The notes under the pieces are model-generated. The model did no database searches, was not told the DNA's origin, and worked only from the letters and a program-made list of their open reading frames with translations. The position numbers were made by a program, and so were the translations under genes. Source: Symsagittifera roscoffensis (Eukaryota; Xenacoelomorpha; Acoela; Convolutidae). Taken from it: DNA of 64,000 bases. How positions within the stretch are numbered: position 1 is the first letter of the stretch; every line of letters begins with the position of its first letter. Below are positions 31,435 through 45,000 of this stretch, piece by piece. The DNA is taken from NCBI RefSeq assembly GCF_963678635.1, contig NC_087071.1, positions 12,847,088-12,911,087 of the forward strand. Direction: 5' to 3'.

Positions 31435-33711
31435 ACACCCTACAACAGCTATCACACCTACATCGACCAGCTCTGCGTTCCACAGGGAACCTCCAGCACT
31501 CTTCTGCTGCTTGACAGCTTGTCAAAAAAATTTTTTTCGAAAAAGTTGTAGTTTGACACTGAGCACTTTTATTTGACGATGAGCATAGATGAGTGTTTCA
31601 TGCTAAAACATTCCAATTGATTAGAAAAACAATCAGATGTTCAAATACGTGTTGATGAATGGATAAAATGATACACGAATGTTGAAAATTTTGATCAATT
31701 TTGCACACACTTTTGAGAAAACAAAAAAAAATTAAACTCATGTACAAAAACTTGAAAAGTTTTCGTCAATTGTTATTAAAATCAAAAAAATTTTCAGCAT
31801 TCTTTTTGAAAAAATCAAAAAGTTTTCACAATTTTTTAAAAAATTGAATCGTTTTTTGCAAAGTGTGTACACTCAGAGATGAATGTTCTATCTTGTTTGA
31901 AAATTTGTTGAGAAGGTTTTGCATATTCCAAAAACAATGGGAACAGTATTTTCAGTTGCTTTAATATTTGTGTTTTTTTAATGAAATTGCGAGCAAAAAG
32001 GTAAATATCTAACTTTTACTGCATTTTTCTATATCAAAATTGATATGAGTACCATTTAAAAGTAAAAAAGAATCGAAAAAATTTTTCAATTTTTTTCCCC
32101 CTAATCTTATTGAAATTTTGAATTTTTAGCTTTTCGAATTCTTTCTAAAATAGTAGAAAATTAGATTGAGTAGGTGAAGCTTTTGGTTAGATTTTAGGTT
32201 TTGCCTTCTTATAGTTGTATGAAATTTTGAATAAAACTTTTGAGAATTTATTCAACAAAATCAACAAAGCACACAAAAAAGCATTTTTTTAAATTGAAAC
32301 TTCTAGATAATTTCTATCAGAGAAAACTACGTCACAGATATATGCTTCCACAATCTTTTAATAAATTAGAAAAAGTCTTACGAGTTAATCTTATTTCGGA
32401 TTAACCAAAGAAAGTTACTGGAACAACCAGACTTTCTCAGACCAAAAGGTATTTTCTTGTTTTTTATTTGAAGAGGTTGAGAAAATATTGTACAGTTTCG
32501 TATAATTAGCATTTTCAATAAAAAAATATTAAAAAATTAAAACTACAGCCAATACTGGTGACAATAGGTGCAGTATTCAATAATTTTTCGGTCAATCAAA
32601 AAAAAACTCAAAAATCAGTGTGTAGTTCTATTTCTGTTAGGGATCTTAATGCAAATGAATAGAAGAAAAATAGAACAATTTGTACCAAATTAATAAACAA
32701 AATCAATCAATGAGATTTTCACAGCTCAAAATGTTTTTTTTCTAGTATCAAATTGATGACGATGAGATAAAAGCTTAAGATCATGAGTTTTTTCTATGTC
32801 ACATGAAACAGAACGAGTGAGTTACTGCACTGAGTTTGAAAAAGGTACGGGAGTTATCAAGATTCTCAAATTGAAGAAAAAGTCCCTGTATAGTGAGCAA
32901 ATTTTTGTAGAATTTTCAGAACAGAGAGAGCTCGAGAGTAAAATAACCAGAGAAAATAGAAAAGAGTTAGCTATGTCAAAACAAAAAAAGGGGATGACAT
33001 ACCGATGTTCACATTGTTTATTAAAAAACGTAAAAAACTTGCTGATCTGGGATACGGGAAAAATTTCTTTTGCTTAGAAGTGAGCAATTACTGACAATGA
33101 TTATTTTCGAAACAAATTTTTGAATACGACTTTTCTACAAAATTTTTTAAATTTTCTCTCAGATGCGCAAAAAATGTAACAATTTGTGATAGAAAGTACA
33201 AAAAAAGAAAAATCTCTGACTTAACAAAAAAACATTTTTGCGAAGATGAAAACAAGGTAAGGCCAATAAAGAAGAAAGTGACAAGGAACTAAAAACATAA
33301 GTCAAATTTTTTTTATTCTGTCTTTCTGCCTATTATTTAATGTTTCGTCTCTTTTATGGTTTTTTTCATTTGATTTCAAAGTGTCTGACCATAATGTTCA
33401 AAATTTTTAAAGTCTAGTGCTAAATTAAAAGAAAATACTTATTATCTAATCAGAATTACTTTAGAAAAACTTACAAAATCTCTATCTATTGTAAATAATC
33501 AGGACCATCAAAAAACATTCACTGATTTGTAACAAAACAGAATCAGTTTTTCAGTTTAGAGTTTTTCGAATTCTGTCTGAAAAGGCTGAAGCGAGAGTTT
33601 GTGTGGATGTAAGTTTTTGATTGGAACTAAGATATGGTCGATTGATTTTTACCAAATGATTCGTTTTTTTTGCAAAACTAGATGTTCGTTGGCCTAATCA
33701 CTAGCGACACC
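31435..33711. repeat. Unit R2b, duplicate of the last 2.4 kb of R1
   Basis: Very similar to 27205-29649 (the compared stretches differ at only a few per cent of bases). It starts inside the end of the MVEVMR gene (31441-31530) and includes a second copy of the Lys-rich Cys frame. It shows R2 is a mosaic made by unequal recombination. Confidence 0.75.
32796..33300 (+). pseudogene. Lys-rich Cys-containing frame, copy 2
   Basis: Open for 93 codons from 32796 (MSHETERVSYCTEF...) and includes MTYRCSHCLLKN. A one-base deletion in an A run relative to copy 1 shifts the frame after Cys-His-Cys, giving an early stop at 33077. Confidence 0.45.
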
Positions 33712-34209
33712 TAAATTCGTCAGATCGCCCCTGCAAATGTGATTTTCATTCCATTTATACAAAAATTTTCAAATTTCTAACCCGTGATTGACTAGGTTTG
33801 GTATGCAATTTCCTGGGGTTTGGTTTGAAAAATTTATCAAGTTTGAAATTTTCGCCAAAAATCTAGGTATAAAAAAATTGCATATCTTCTCAAAACTCAC
33901 CAGATTCTCGTCGATTATATAAAAAAATCAAATGATTACAAGAGAACTTTTGCAGATATGCTTATTTTCAGTTTTCTTTCTCTTTATATTTGCCTTACTT
34001 TTCTAAATTAAACAAACAATGGCTTTTTATTTTTGCGATTGCTTTTGTGTGTATTCTTTCTTATTTAGAATTCAACACATCAAATGGTGTCTGCACACTT
34101 ATTTAAAAACTCTAGTTTGTGAAGTTAATTATTCTTTTTACTCTTTATCTTTATTCGACTGCTCAAAAAGATTTTCTCGGTTTAAATAAAAAATAATAAT
34201 TTTTCATAC

Positions 34210-34700
34210 TCGGTAGAGTTTTGACTGATCTGGTACAGGTTCAAGAGCGAGAAACAAGTGCGAGTTCAAGTGCGAGTACTCCGGAGTAGTTTTGGGATGT
34301 GTAGATACATCAATCCAAAACTGGCACATGGGTGAAGCCATGAGAAGGGTTTTTTTATGAGCATCAACTGATGCAATTCCATGTGGCATAAAATCAGATG
34401 GCTTCTTTCCAAACGATATGGAAAGTATGCAGCCACGTTGGGATAGACTACCCCAATTTTTTCGCTCAACCGGACCCAAATTTTCGTTGCTCAACCAGTG
34501 GCCAATTTCCTTTTCCCATGAGAAGAAGTGGAAACTGCTGAGAATCTCTTTGCAGTTAACAAAGATTAGGGCTTGTCAGAAACAATCATGCCTGGAAACA
34601 CTCTACCCCAGCAATCACACCTACATCGACCAGCTCGGCATTCCACAGAGAACCTCCAGCATTTTTCGGATGCTTGACAGCTTGTCTAATTTTTTTTCGA
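34210..34700 (+). pseudogene. MVEVMR-family pseudogene, copy 3
   Basis: Near-identical to copy 2 (same catgggtgaagccatgagaag core) with frameshifts and stops. Confidence 0.5.
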
Positions 34701-35851
34701 AATGCTTGTTGTTTGACTTTTATTTCATCTTTTATATTTGTTTGTTTTTAACAATTTTATTTGACGACGAGCATAGATAAATAGTTCATGCTGAAACATT
34801 CCAAATGATTAGAAAAATAATCGGATGTTTGAATAAGTGCTGAAACATTGATAAAATAATGCACGAATGTTAAAAATTTGAATCATTTTCGCACACACTT
34901 TTGAGAAAACAATAAAAAAATTAAAATCGAGTGTAAAAGCTTGAAAAGTTTTTGTCAATTGTTTTTAAAATTCCAAAAAGTTTTCTTCATTCACTTTCAA
35001 AAATCGAAAGGTCTTTCGCAGTTTGTGTAAAAAATTGAATCGTTTTTTGCAATCTGTTTTTTATATCTTGTTTGAAAAATTGTGGGGAATATTTTGCATA
35101 TGCCAAAAAGAAGGGGATCAGTTTTTTCAGTTGCTTCGATCTTTTTGGTATTTTTTATAAAATTGCGAAAAAGAAGGTAAATTTTTAATTTTTTTTTCTG
35201 CATTTTTTATCAAAAATGATTTGATTACCCTTTTAAAAATTAAAAATAGTCGAAAAAACTTTCGATGCTTTTCCTTTTCATCAAATCTTAATGAAAATTT
35301 GAGTTTTTAGCTTTTCGAACTCTTTCTAAAAAAGTAGAAACATTATATCGAGTAGGTGAAACTTTTGATGAGACTTTAGGTTTTGCCTTCTTATAGTTGT
35401 ATGAAACTTCGAATAATATTCTTTGAAATTGATCAAAAGAAACTAAATTCATAAACAATATACTTTTTCAGAATTGAAGGTCAATAAAAAAAACTCAAAA
35501 ATCAGTGTGTAGTTCTATTTCTGTTAGGGATCTTAATGCAAATGAATAGAAGAAAAATAGAAAAATTTGTACCAAATTAATAAATAAAATCAATCAATGA
35601 GATTTTCACAGCTCAAAATGTATTTTCTAGTATCAAATTGATGGTGATGAGATAAAAGCTTAAGATCATGAGTTTTTTCAAGTATTTCAATTCTGAACAC
35701 AATCTACTAAAATTTTAGCTGAAAAAAGTCATTACACCGATATTTTCTTAAATTATAATTTTTTATTGAACACATCGTGAATTTTTCAACAAAATTATTG
35801 AAAATGAACAAAAAGTTTTGCAAAATGCAATCTCTCACAAAAGTTAAAGTC

Positions 35852-36400
35852 ATATGAAACAGAACGAGTGAGTTACTGCACTGAGTTTGAAAAAGGTACG
35901 GGAGTTATCAAGATTCTCAAATTGAAGAAAAAGTCCCTGTATAGTGAGCAAATTTTTGTAGAATTTTCAGAACAGAGAGCGCTCGAGAGTAAAATAACCA
36001 GAAAAAATAGAAAATAGTTAGCTATGTCAAAGACAAAAAGGGGATGACATACCGGTTTTCACATTGTTCAATAAAAAACGTTAAAAAATTGCTGATCTGG
36101 GATAAGGGAGAAAATTCCGTTTGCCTAGATGTGAGCAATTACTGCAAACGACTATTTTCGAAAGAAAATGATTCAATACGACATCTTCTACAAAATTTTC
36201 ACCAAGATAGCCGAAAAAATGTAAAAATTTGTGATAGAAAAAACAAAAAAGAAAAATCTTTGACTCAACTAAAAACATCTTTGCGGAGATCAAAACAAGG
36301 TGTGGCCCAGAAAGAAGAAAGTGACAAGGAACTCAAAACTTATTTCAATTTATGTTTTTTATACTGTCTTCTTGCATATTATTTGATGTTTTGTCTTTAA
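35852..36400 (+). pseudogene. Lys-rich Cys-containing frame, copy 3 (longest)
   Basis: The frame from 36044 is open for 118 codons: MTYRFSHCSIKNVKKLL, VCLDVSNYCKRLFSKEN, then a strongly Lys-, Arg- and Glu-rich tail ending in a hydrophobic segment (FLYCLLAYYLMFCL). The 5' part (ETERV...) is in another frame. This copy shows the protein continues past the stop seen in copies 1 and 2. Function unknown. Confidence 0.45.
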
Positions 36401-37264
36401 TATGATTCTTTAATTCGAATTCAATGTTTCTTCAAAGTTTTTTAAAGTCTAGTGCTAAATTTAAAGAAAACACTTATTGTCAATTCATAAATACTTTAGA
36501 AAAGTTAACAAAATCTCTATCTAAGGTACAGAACCATGACCATCAAAAAAACACTCACTAGTTTTTGACAAAACAGAATCATTTTTTCAATTTAAAGTTT
36601 TTCGAAACCTGTCAAAAAAGGCTAAAGCAAGCGTTTGTGTGGAACCAAATTTTTGATTTGAACAAGGATATGATCAATTGATTTTTTCCGAATGGGTCGT
36701 TTATTTTTTTTGCATAACTAGGTGTTTTTTGGCTCCTTCATTGGACAACTTACGTTGAACTGCTCAACCAAGCTGATCAAACTTCTTGATATACTTATAA
36801 ATAAAAAGAATCAGTTTTTGCTCAAAATGTAAAGACGGTCAATTTCTTGATACATGAAGAGATATTTATCTAGTCTCTGAACTATTTGATTGAAAATTGT
36901 TCCTAATAAAAAAAATTGCAAATATCCAAGAACCAGAAAGAGTTGTGAATAAAAACGATTTAATCTCTCGTTACGCTGTAATTCTCGTAAAACTCCTTGG
37001 AAACAAAAAAAAATCGCAATATAATTTGAATAAAAATTGGTAAGAACTCGACACATTTTGTCCTGCTATTTGAAAGAATAAGTTTGCAGTTCCCATGTCT
37101 GTAAATTTTATATAAAACCGTATCTGATAATCTCTAGACATTGACTTCATTTTTAATTCACTCCTGCATTCTTTCAATACTCTTCATCTGATCAGTTTGC
37201 TCTCATATTCAAAAAGGTACAAATGTACACAAGAAAAGCGTTAGTCCCAGGTTCCAAAAATTTT

Positions 37265-37400
37265 AACAAGAATGGAGAAATTTGCTTGGTCCCACACGTC
37301 CTACATGGGATGAGACTATATTGATCCATGTTTCCAACTATTCGAAACAAATCAAATGGGACAAATCTAGAAGCTGCAACGAGTCTATATAAGGGCCAAA
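37265..37400 (+). pseudogene. Fragment related to the decayed gene at 62 kb
   Basis: The + frame reads MEKFAWSHTSYMG, stop, DYIDPCFQLFETNQMGQI, stop. This aligns with GRFFWFQKFDKG...AFELIKRNDLGQF at 61955-62067. Both are preceded by ctgatcagtttgctct. Function unknown; a relic. Confidence 0.4.
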
Positions 37401-38681
37401 ACAAAAGGACTTTTTTGTTTGCTTTTACCTATTTGGAAGATTTAAGCACGTTAAATTGTCCTCTGATTGGATAAGATGTCCTAATTGGAACAAAAATGTG
37501 AAAAAATGTTCTAAATTACTTTACTTTTGATTGGAATCATGTTTTTGTTAGAAAAATTCATAAAAACAATTGAATTCTGTTGGACACGACTACAGACCAA
37601 CTCAGAAAAATCTGTTGTGATTGATAGCGCCCACACATTTCACTTGAAGGTACCACTCACTCTTAAGGTTGCTTACAAATGAGCGTTTAAGGCAAGTATT
37701 TTTTTTTCCGAAGAAATTCTTGAGTTTGTCATCTCACATAAATCCATTGTTTTAGTGAAGTCCAATAGGATCGGCAAAAAGTGTAATATTTGGTGATAAG
37801 AGGTACATGAAAAAAAAGACTCCCGAGAAAGAAGAGTTTGACAAGGAACACAAAAATTCGCTCAATTCACTTTTTATATTTCTTTATACTAATTTTGCAT
37901 GTTTTTTTAAAAGTTTTGTGTTTATTATGATTTTTTAACCTGACTTCAACATTTTTGATCAGAATCTTCAAAATTTTTCAAAAGCTACTGCAAATTAAAA
38001 AAAAATTATTATCAGTTTAAACTTTAAACAGAAAATTTACATATTCGCTGTGTACAGAACCATGACCATACACGAAACAATCACTAGTTTTCAACAAATC
38101 AGCTTCAATTTTTGATTTTCATTTTTTGGGATTCTTTCTAGAAAAGCTCAACCGAGATTTTGTACGGATGCAAATTTTTGATTCGAGTTTAGATAGGTTC
38201 GGTTGATTTTTGCGGAGAGTTGTAGAAATTTGTAGGAGAAGTAACGCCGACTTGAATTATCAACATAAATGAACAATGTTTGGGATTGAAAAGAGAATGT
38301 AGAAAAAATTCCTAATTTAATTTCTAACTTCTGATTATGTACAACGTTTCAAAAAAATTTCCAAATCAGGAAATTGAATTCTGTTGACACGACTACAGTC
38401 CAAATTCACACAGTTTAATTGAAGTTACCCCCCACTACTGTTTTAATAGTTTTCGTTTCAACTGAACTTCCGTCAACTACCTCCTGCCTAACTCTAATTC
38501 ATTTGTACTCTTCACTCTTTCGCTTTCTTCGATTGCTCGAAGTGATTTTCTCTAATTAAAACAACAAACTTATTTACTCGGTAGAGTTTTGCCTAATCTA
38601 GTACAAGTCCAAGTGCGAAAAACAACAACAACCTCGGGAGTAATTTTGGCACAAATGGATACCTCAATCTAAGTCTGGCCA

Positions 38682-38951
38682 ATGGTTGAAGTCATGAGAG
38701 GCGACTTCAGCGAGTATCATCTAATGCAAATCCCTGTCACCCAAAAGCAGATGACTTCTTTCCAGATGATTGGAGAAGGCTCCAGCCACTTGGATGGACT
38801 ATCTCACACTTCTGACTCGAGTTTTATTGTTCAATCAGTAGAAGATTTAATCTTTGCTTGTGACGAAGTGGGATCTGCAGGGAATCCCATCGCAGTTGAC
38901 AAAGATTTGGGCTTTTCAGAAACAATGATGCCTCAAAAGACCCCACCATAG
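38682..38951 (+). CDS. MVEVMR-family gene, copy 4 (89 residues, best in the array)
   Basis: Starts MVEVMRGDFSEYHLMQIPV and includes SFQMIGEGSSHLDGL, VQSVEDLIF and GNPIAVDKDLGF. It stops at 38949-38951. After the stop, the same frame continues with recognisable family sequence (ALRSIKNLQHSSAARQ at about 38976-39023), so the original protein was about 25 residues longer. The upstream frame (LVQVQV, MDTSI) also resembles copy 1, so the true start may be further 5', across a stop. Acidic, no membrane segment or Cys motif. The family occurs at least six times in the window, always with the same surrounding unit. Confidence 0.5.
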   Translation: MVEVMRGDFSEYHLMQIPVTQKQMTSFQMIGEGSSHLDGLSHTSDSSFIVQSVEDLIFACDEVGSAGNPIAVDKDLGFSETMMPQKTPP

Positions 38952-39045
38952 CAACCACACCAGCCTTGATCAGCCTTGCGTTCTATAAAGAACCTCCAGC
39001 ACTCTTCTGCTGCTCGACAGCTGGTCGATTAATGTCTTTTTTCTA

Positions 39046-42000
39046 AATGCTTGTTGTTTAAGACTTATTTCATCTTTTATATTGGATCATTTTCTACGAT
39101 TTTATTTGGTGAGTAGAATAGATGTGTTTTTCAGGTTGAAACATTCCAACTGATTAAACAAACAATCAGATGTTGGAATACGTGCTAAAGTATCGATGAA
39201 ACATTGCACGCATGCTAAAAATTTTGATAAAACAATAAAAAACAATTGCACACAATTACAAGAACTGTTTTGTTTTCAATGGTAAAAAAACTGAAAACAT
39301 TTTCGCACTTTTTTAGAAAAAAAAATTGTTAGCACTTCGAACAGTGATAACTGAAACGTTTTTCGGAATTTGATTTTGAAAACTGAAAAGATTTTCTCCC
39401 AAAAGGTTAAAAATCAGCAGAAGCTGATTTCAAAAACAAATGGTAAAAATTTGCGGATAGACTGTACTGTTTTGCCCCAAATCAAAACCCCAGTGGGGAT
39501 TTCTTTTAAAGATTAGTTTGAGCATAGCGTATATTTGTTCAACAGTAACCGTACTACTAAAGAAAACCACTTTGAAATTATCACTTTCTATTAATTACAA
39601 ACTGAAGCTGAAGTTGAAAGGGATATAGTTTTACATTGCAACTTTGGAGTAGTGGAGTTAACTAAAGAGGACTCGGCAAAGATTGAGTTCAGCTTATCTG
39701 AGTTCTATCTTTTCTAGATCTATTAAAGGCTAGAATTTTTTCTAGAGAGTGGAGGGAGGCTTCAGAAAAGTTTGCCAATTTTTTATTCGGTCGTGACTCT
39801 AAAAAATAATGAACCTATTTTGTCAAGAACTGGTTTGAAAATTTTTGAAACCTTTGACAAGTAAGTCACGTTTTTTCGGCGCGGGCTCTCCTGGAAAATT
39901 AGTAACAATGGCGTCGAAAGCTCAGTTATTTTATTCTAGGTATTGAGGCTTGTCAAACAAAATTGCCTATCATAATGCTGCACCAAAGAGTGACCCTTTG
40001 AAAAATCTTGGTAACCAGAATTGTGTGGGCGAAATGCAGTTCGTTTCTTCAGGTACATCCATTTATATATTAATGATGAAAATTTGCGGATAATGCGTAC
40101 AATTTTGTTGAATTCAATTTTGGGGAAAAAGAGAATTTTTGAAAAGTAAATTTGAGTATTGCGTAGATTTGTTCAAATTTAAACCTATTACTAGAAATTA
40201 CTTTAAGCATTAAAACACTACTCTGTGTAATTGCCACCATACAAAAACAAGCTCGAATAAAAAACTTTAAAAAAACCAGTTTCAATTGCGCTCTTGTGTG
40301 GAATGCATATTTTATGCAGAGTTGTTTTCCAGAATTGATACATGCTTGTGGAGAGCATTCTACGCTAGTTCATATAGTGGAGAGGGGGCTGAGAGGTTGT
40401 ACGGTTGATCCAAAAAAGCGAATGGTTGAGATCAAAATGTTTGACTCTTCGAAGGTATAGTCCTTTGTATGCCACAAATTTTTTTAAAAAATCAGCCAAC
40501 CTATATCACAAACAAGAACTAAGAAAGCTAATTTTACGAAACTCATTGAACGATAATAGAGATGATTTGCCCTGGGCTTCCAAAAAGGGTTTCAACCGAT
40601 GGGGGCGCTAAGAATAACGGTATAAATTTCCTTTGTAGATCTCGGCAACTGGAGGCAGAATTTGGCTCAAATTTCATTATGTTGTAAGCCTAGATGAAGG
40701 AAGCTTAAGTTTATAAATTCAGACATCAAGGCCCTCCTTTCTTGTGTTATGCCCTCCATAATTTAACCCATCACTAATTGCAGATTCAGTTTCTCAGCCC
40801 CTAACGAACGCAAGAGCCAAATTTTGGAAGGAAGATTTTTAGTGGCAAGATACATTTTGCGTTATAATTTGACCTGTTTCCAATGGTTGGATCGGAAGCT
40901 ATTATCACTTGGAAAGCACACATTTACACCAAAAATAGACAAAATATGGAAAATAGTGAGCAGGGGCATATTGATTGTATAGCTGCGGTAGGTTTTAGTC
41001 CCACCGTTGAAAAAAAGAACGCTGTTGAGCCGAATCTTTCTGATGTCAAGTTCCGGTGTTTTGAGACAATTTCCGGGAAAACTGATAATGAACCTCTAAA
41101 ACGGCATACCGCGTGAAATATTAACAAATTGAACTTGCTTATTAAGACTTCCACCATATTTTGACTCCAAATATGGAGGATTGACCCCAGGTGACCCTTA
41201 GGTAACCACAAGTTGACCTCTGGGATTTTTAACCCAAAATTGCCTAGAAAACCCCTGTATTAACACCGGAAAATGGCGTATTCCCCAGCCCAACCCCGGG
41301 AAATAGGGAAATAGAAATCAATCACCCTATCAATATCTGGGGGTAAATTTTTTTATTAAAAACTGAAGCTGAAGTTGATAGGGATATACCTTTTACACTG
41401 CAGGTAGTGGAGGTAACCAAAGGGGACTTGGAAAAGGTTGAGTTCAGCTTAGCTTGGCGAATGAACTATTGATAGAAATTTAACAAGACTATGGGAAGTA
41501 GTTCCAAAGAAAATAATAGAAACACGGCGTGGAAAGTAAGTCTCCTAAATAATATGGATGGATAGGAATTTTCGTAACTCCTCAGACTTGTATTTTTTTT
41601 GCATTAATTGACCCCCCACTGAACAAAATACGTCCCCCTGATAGCCTAAACGCCGGGATTGAAAAAGGTTCAAGATGGAAACATCGGATGCTTGCAATGA
41701 TTTAGCTATCCATGAAAAGATCCTCCCCTACCCTCAGGAGATTGGAACGTTTACGGAATAATTAAATCAAGACCTTGAGATGGCCACTGAATAAAGTTAG
41801 CATTATTTAGAGGTTGAATTGAAATTGAGACCTGAAGTTCACGGAGATTAAGAATTAGTTTATTGTATCTGTTCGCTTGAGTCGAATTGTCACACCTACT
41901 GGATACCTGGTATCTAACAGGCGTGCAGAGACTGATAAAGGAAACCGAAAATGGCACTTGACGTTCTTAACAGGGGACGAGCTGTAGTCATTAAACATGT

Positions 42001-45000
42001 GTAGAGTAGTGATTCAGGCGGATGCCAAGACTGACAGAGAAGGGCGTGACTGTATGAAATGCTAAGTGTAAATAAAGAAGAGGAACTCTAGGGTACCGGA
42101 GAGCCTCCATAGTCCTAAAAAAGAATGCAAATGAGCGAGTGGTTGGTTCTCATTGATAGTTAGAGAGAACAACTGGTACTGAGATAGAGTATAATTGATT
42201 TGCTGTTGGAGAAAGAGAGAGATAAGTCAAGAAAGCTGGAGTAAACATGACCATCTAGGTGACTCTGTGTATTATTTAGTGATTTAGCCAGATTGTTCGT
42301 TGGGCTGACCCGAAATTAGATTCCGGATAGGAGCATTTGGAACATTTCCAGAAGTAACAGTTCTTAATTATTTAATTAGTTGATTCGAATCCGATTGTAG
42401 TTGTGTGTTGATGTAGTAGCATGCTCCAGTTGCGCATTTGGAGATAGCGATCTCAAAATTGAGTCAAGCTATGATTGACGAGCGATTTAACGAAGCGATT
42501 GAACGGAACAAACGCGGGCTTCGCTATACAAGAAGTTATTAGTATTTAGCTCAATAAGGGTTTTAAATTACTTTCTACTTCTTTTGCAAATGGAGAAGAA
42601 CTCATTTGTGGTTCCCAAAAATTGCTGAACCAGCTAGAAACGCATGAAGAGATCCAAAAATAGCTCAAAGCAAGGATGGTGTTTGTTGCGTAATACTTTG
42701 ATCAGCCGATTTAGTTTGACCGCCATTACAACCCTTTTGGGATTGTAGAAAATTTAATCTAAGTCTCCCCCGTTTTTGCAAGTGGAATCATTAGAAGGGT
42801 TAAAACAACTCGATTGATCCCATCGAAAAGGAAATAAATAAATAATTCAAAAAACAAATAAATGTTTAAAGTTTCATCTAAACAAATATTATCGATTCTC
42901 AGCGAGCTGCTCAAAAGCAAGTTTCAGTGTTCTCAGTTAATTTTAAAAACAACATGAGCATACTTGTCCTTCAGATTTTTTTGAGACCTTTGAGTTTGTT
43001 TTCAGAGTTCACGTGTGACAAAGGGGTCCTTAAAAGCTAACTGGGTCACTAACATAACAAAACTGCTTCAAAAACGTCCAATTCATTGCTTTGGTGATGT
43101 CATTAAATCAATACGAGGCCAAATTGTGCACTGGATAGTCTACAAAATTGGTGTTCTGATGTTTTGGACTCCAGAGAAAAGCCTATAAATGGGTTAGAAG
43201 TTTGTTGGAACGATTAAAGAAAATGAAACAACAGAGAAAATACAAAATAAGAACAAACAGAGCGTCCTTGCTGGAAAATCTGCTTACAATTTGCAAAACA
43301 CAGAGTTTGGCCGAATAAGGAGTATTGAATAAGTTTGCAGGACTGATGCAGAATAACTGCATTTGAGAAAAAAAAACTAGAAAGAACGACGGGCGCAGTT
43401 TTCGTAAATAATTTGAGGTGTTTTACTAAAATTATTGTAATTTGAGACCCCTCTCCCACACTTTACCGAGACCCTCTATCACGCTTGTTATTGTTACTAG
43501 AGCCCCTCTATCGCGCTAGTTTTTACCGTTACCAGTCAATCACGCTGGTTTTTTTTTCTTTTCTGAATTAGTTCCTTTAAACTTATAACATCATCAATAT
43601 AACAAAATTGTTTGAAAAACACTAAAAAAAATTTTCAAAAATAGCTGGTTATTGTTTTATAATTCCTGTAAAATCACCTGATTTGTTTTCTCAGTTTGTC
43701 ATCATCTGCGTGCTTGAATGAAAACAACTTGTGTTGTTCCATTAGAAGATTATCGAAAAAGTTATATGCAATCATTTTTCAGACAGTTTGAAGTAAACCT
43801 AACTCGTTATATAAGTTAATTTATCTACGTTACGATACAAAGCTCGGGTTTTTTGATACTGTTTCGCATTCCACAAATAATTTCCCTAGAATTAGCTTCA
43901 ATTGCGTTGGATTCCGCAACATTTGGAAAAAAGTTTGATGTCGGAAACTTGAGGGACAAAAGTTTAAACACTAGTTGCTAAAAAAGAAGTTTAGCTAGCG
44001 TGCAAAAACTTGATTTCCAGTGACAATGCGGATTTTGTAGACAAATGCTAAGACGTGCTTTGTTTTGGATTCCGCAGACAAATGTAAATTTTCAAATGGA
44101 GTGAATTGAACCAAATTTCACCAGAATACACTGTTTGTTAGTGGATTCTTAAGCTAATTTGTTCTTTTGCTCGCCGGATTTCACAATTTGTCAGTGAATT
44201 CCACAGTCATTTTTTTTACTGTATTTCACAAACTCATTTTTAACAGTTTCAACATGTATCCGCGCAAATCCATTTTTTCATTACCTGATTTCAGTAGATT
44301 GGGTAACGTTCCAGCCAGTGAACGTCTATTTTCTGTTATATGACAAAAAAGGCTGTGGCAATTATAATGAGGCAATTATGAAGCTCTCAGTTTTTCGGCA
44401 AGTCCTTTTTCCATTTCAACTACCTTTCAAACAACCGCCTCTTTACTCCATTTTACCCCTCTGCTCAGCATTCAACACAACTGTCCTAATTGCTGAGTCG
44501 ATTGTGGAGAGGGGGTTTCGGCTGGGGAGTATTTTCACTTCAGAAATTAAAACAATTGTATTAAATGCTGACGGGGGACTCCCTCATCAATAAGGACAAA
44601 GGTCTTAAACATAGGAGAGAGGGTTTAACCAAGAAAGACTTCTTTCGTTAGCATAAAAAGAGGGGGTGATAAAGAGGGGACTTCAGGTCTCGTTGTGGAA
44701 AAGTTGAGATCTTTAAATTGTCTCATTCGCTGAAATAACTTGTCTGCTTAACCGATAATTTGAAGGGAAATTTTGAAGGGGATACGTTTACTACACAATA
44801 TCAAAATGAAGTGATGAAATAGAGGATCCGAGAAACAACAGTTAAAATTTTGCTCGTGCAATTCAGTGAGAGAAAAAAAAATTGGCTTTGGAATCTAATG
44901 ACAAAAAGATTATATTGACCGCAGACTTCACTAACAAATGGTGGGGCTCAGTGACATACACGGAATTCACTTCAATAGCCAAAAGAGATTTCTCTGCGGA

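Larger units (their letters stand above)
33712..36740. repeat. Tandem unit R3 (3.03 kb)
   Basis: A third unit with the same start sequence and the same gene order as R1, with an internal deletion around 35440-35490 relative to R1. Confidence 0.78.
36741..39045. repeat. Diverged unit R4
   Basis: Carries a fragment of the Lys-rich frame (about 37740-37900), an upstream region resembling 54340-54550 (37410-37590), and the best-preserved array copy of the MVEVMR gene (38580-39030). It is too diverged from R1-R3 for base-level alignment by eye. Confidence 0.55.

Noticed and set aside
40883-41116. 77-codon + strand frame
   Set aside because: No homology recognised and no signals; likely chance.
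44318-44593. 91-codon + strand frame
   Set aside because: Low-complexity surroundings and no recognisable features.
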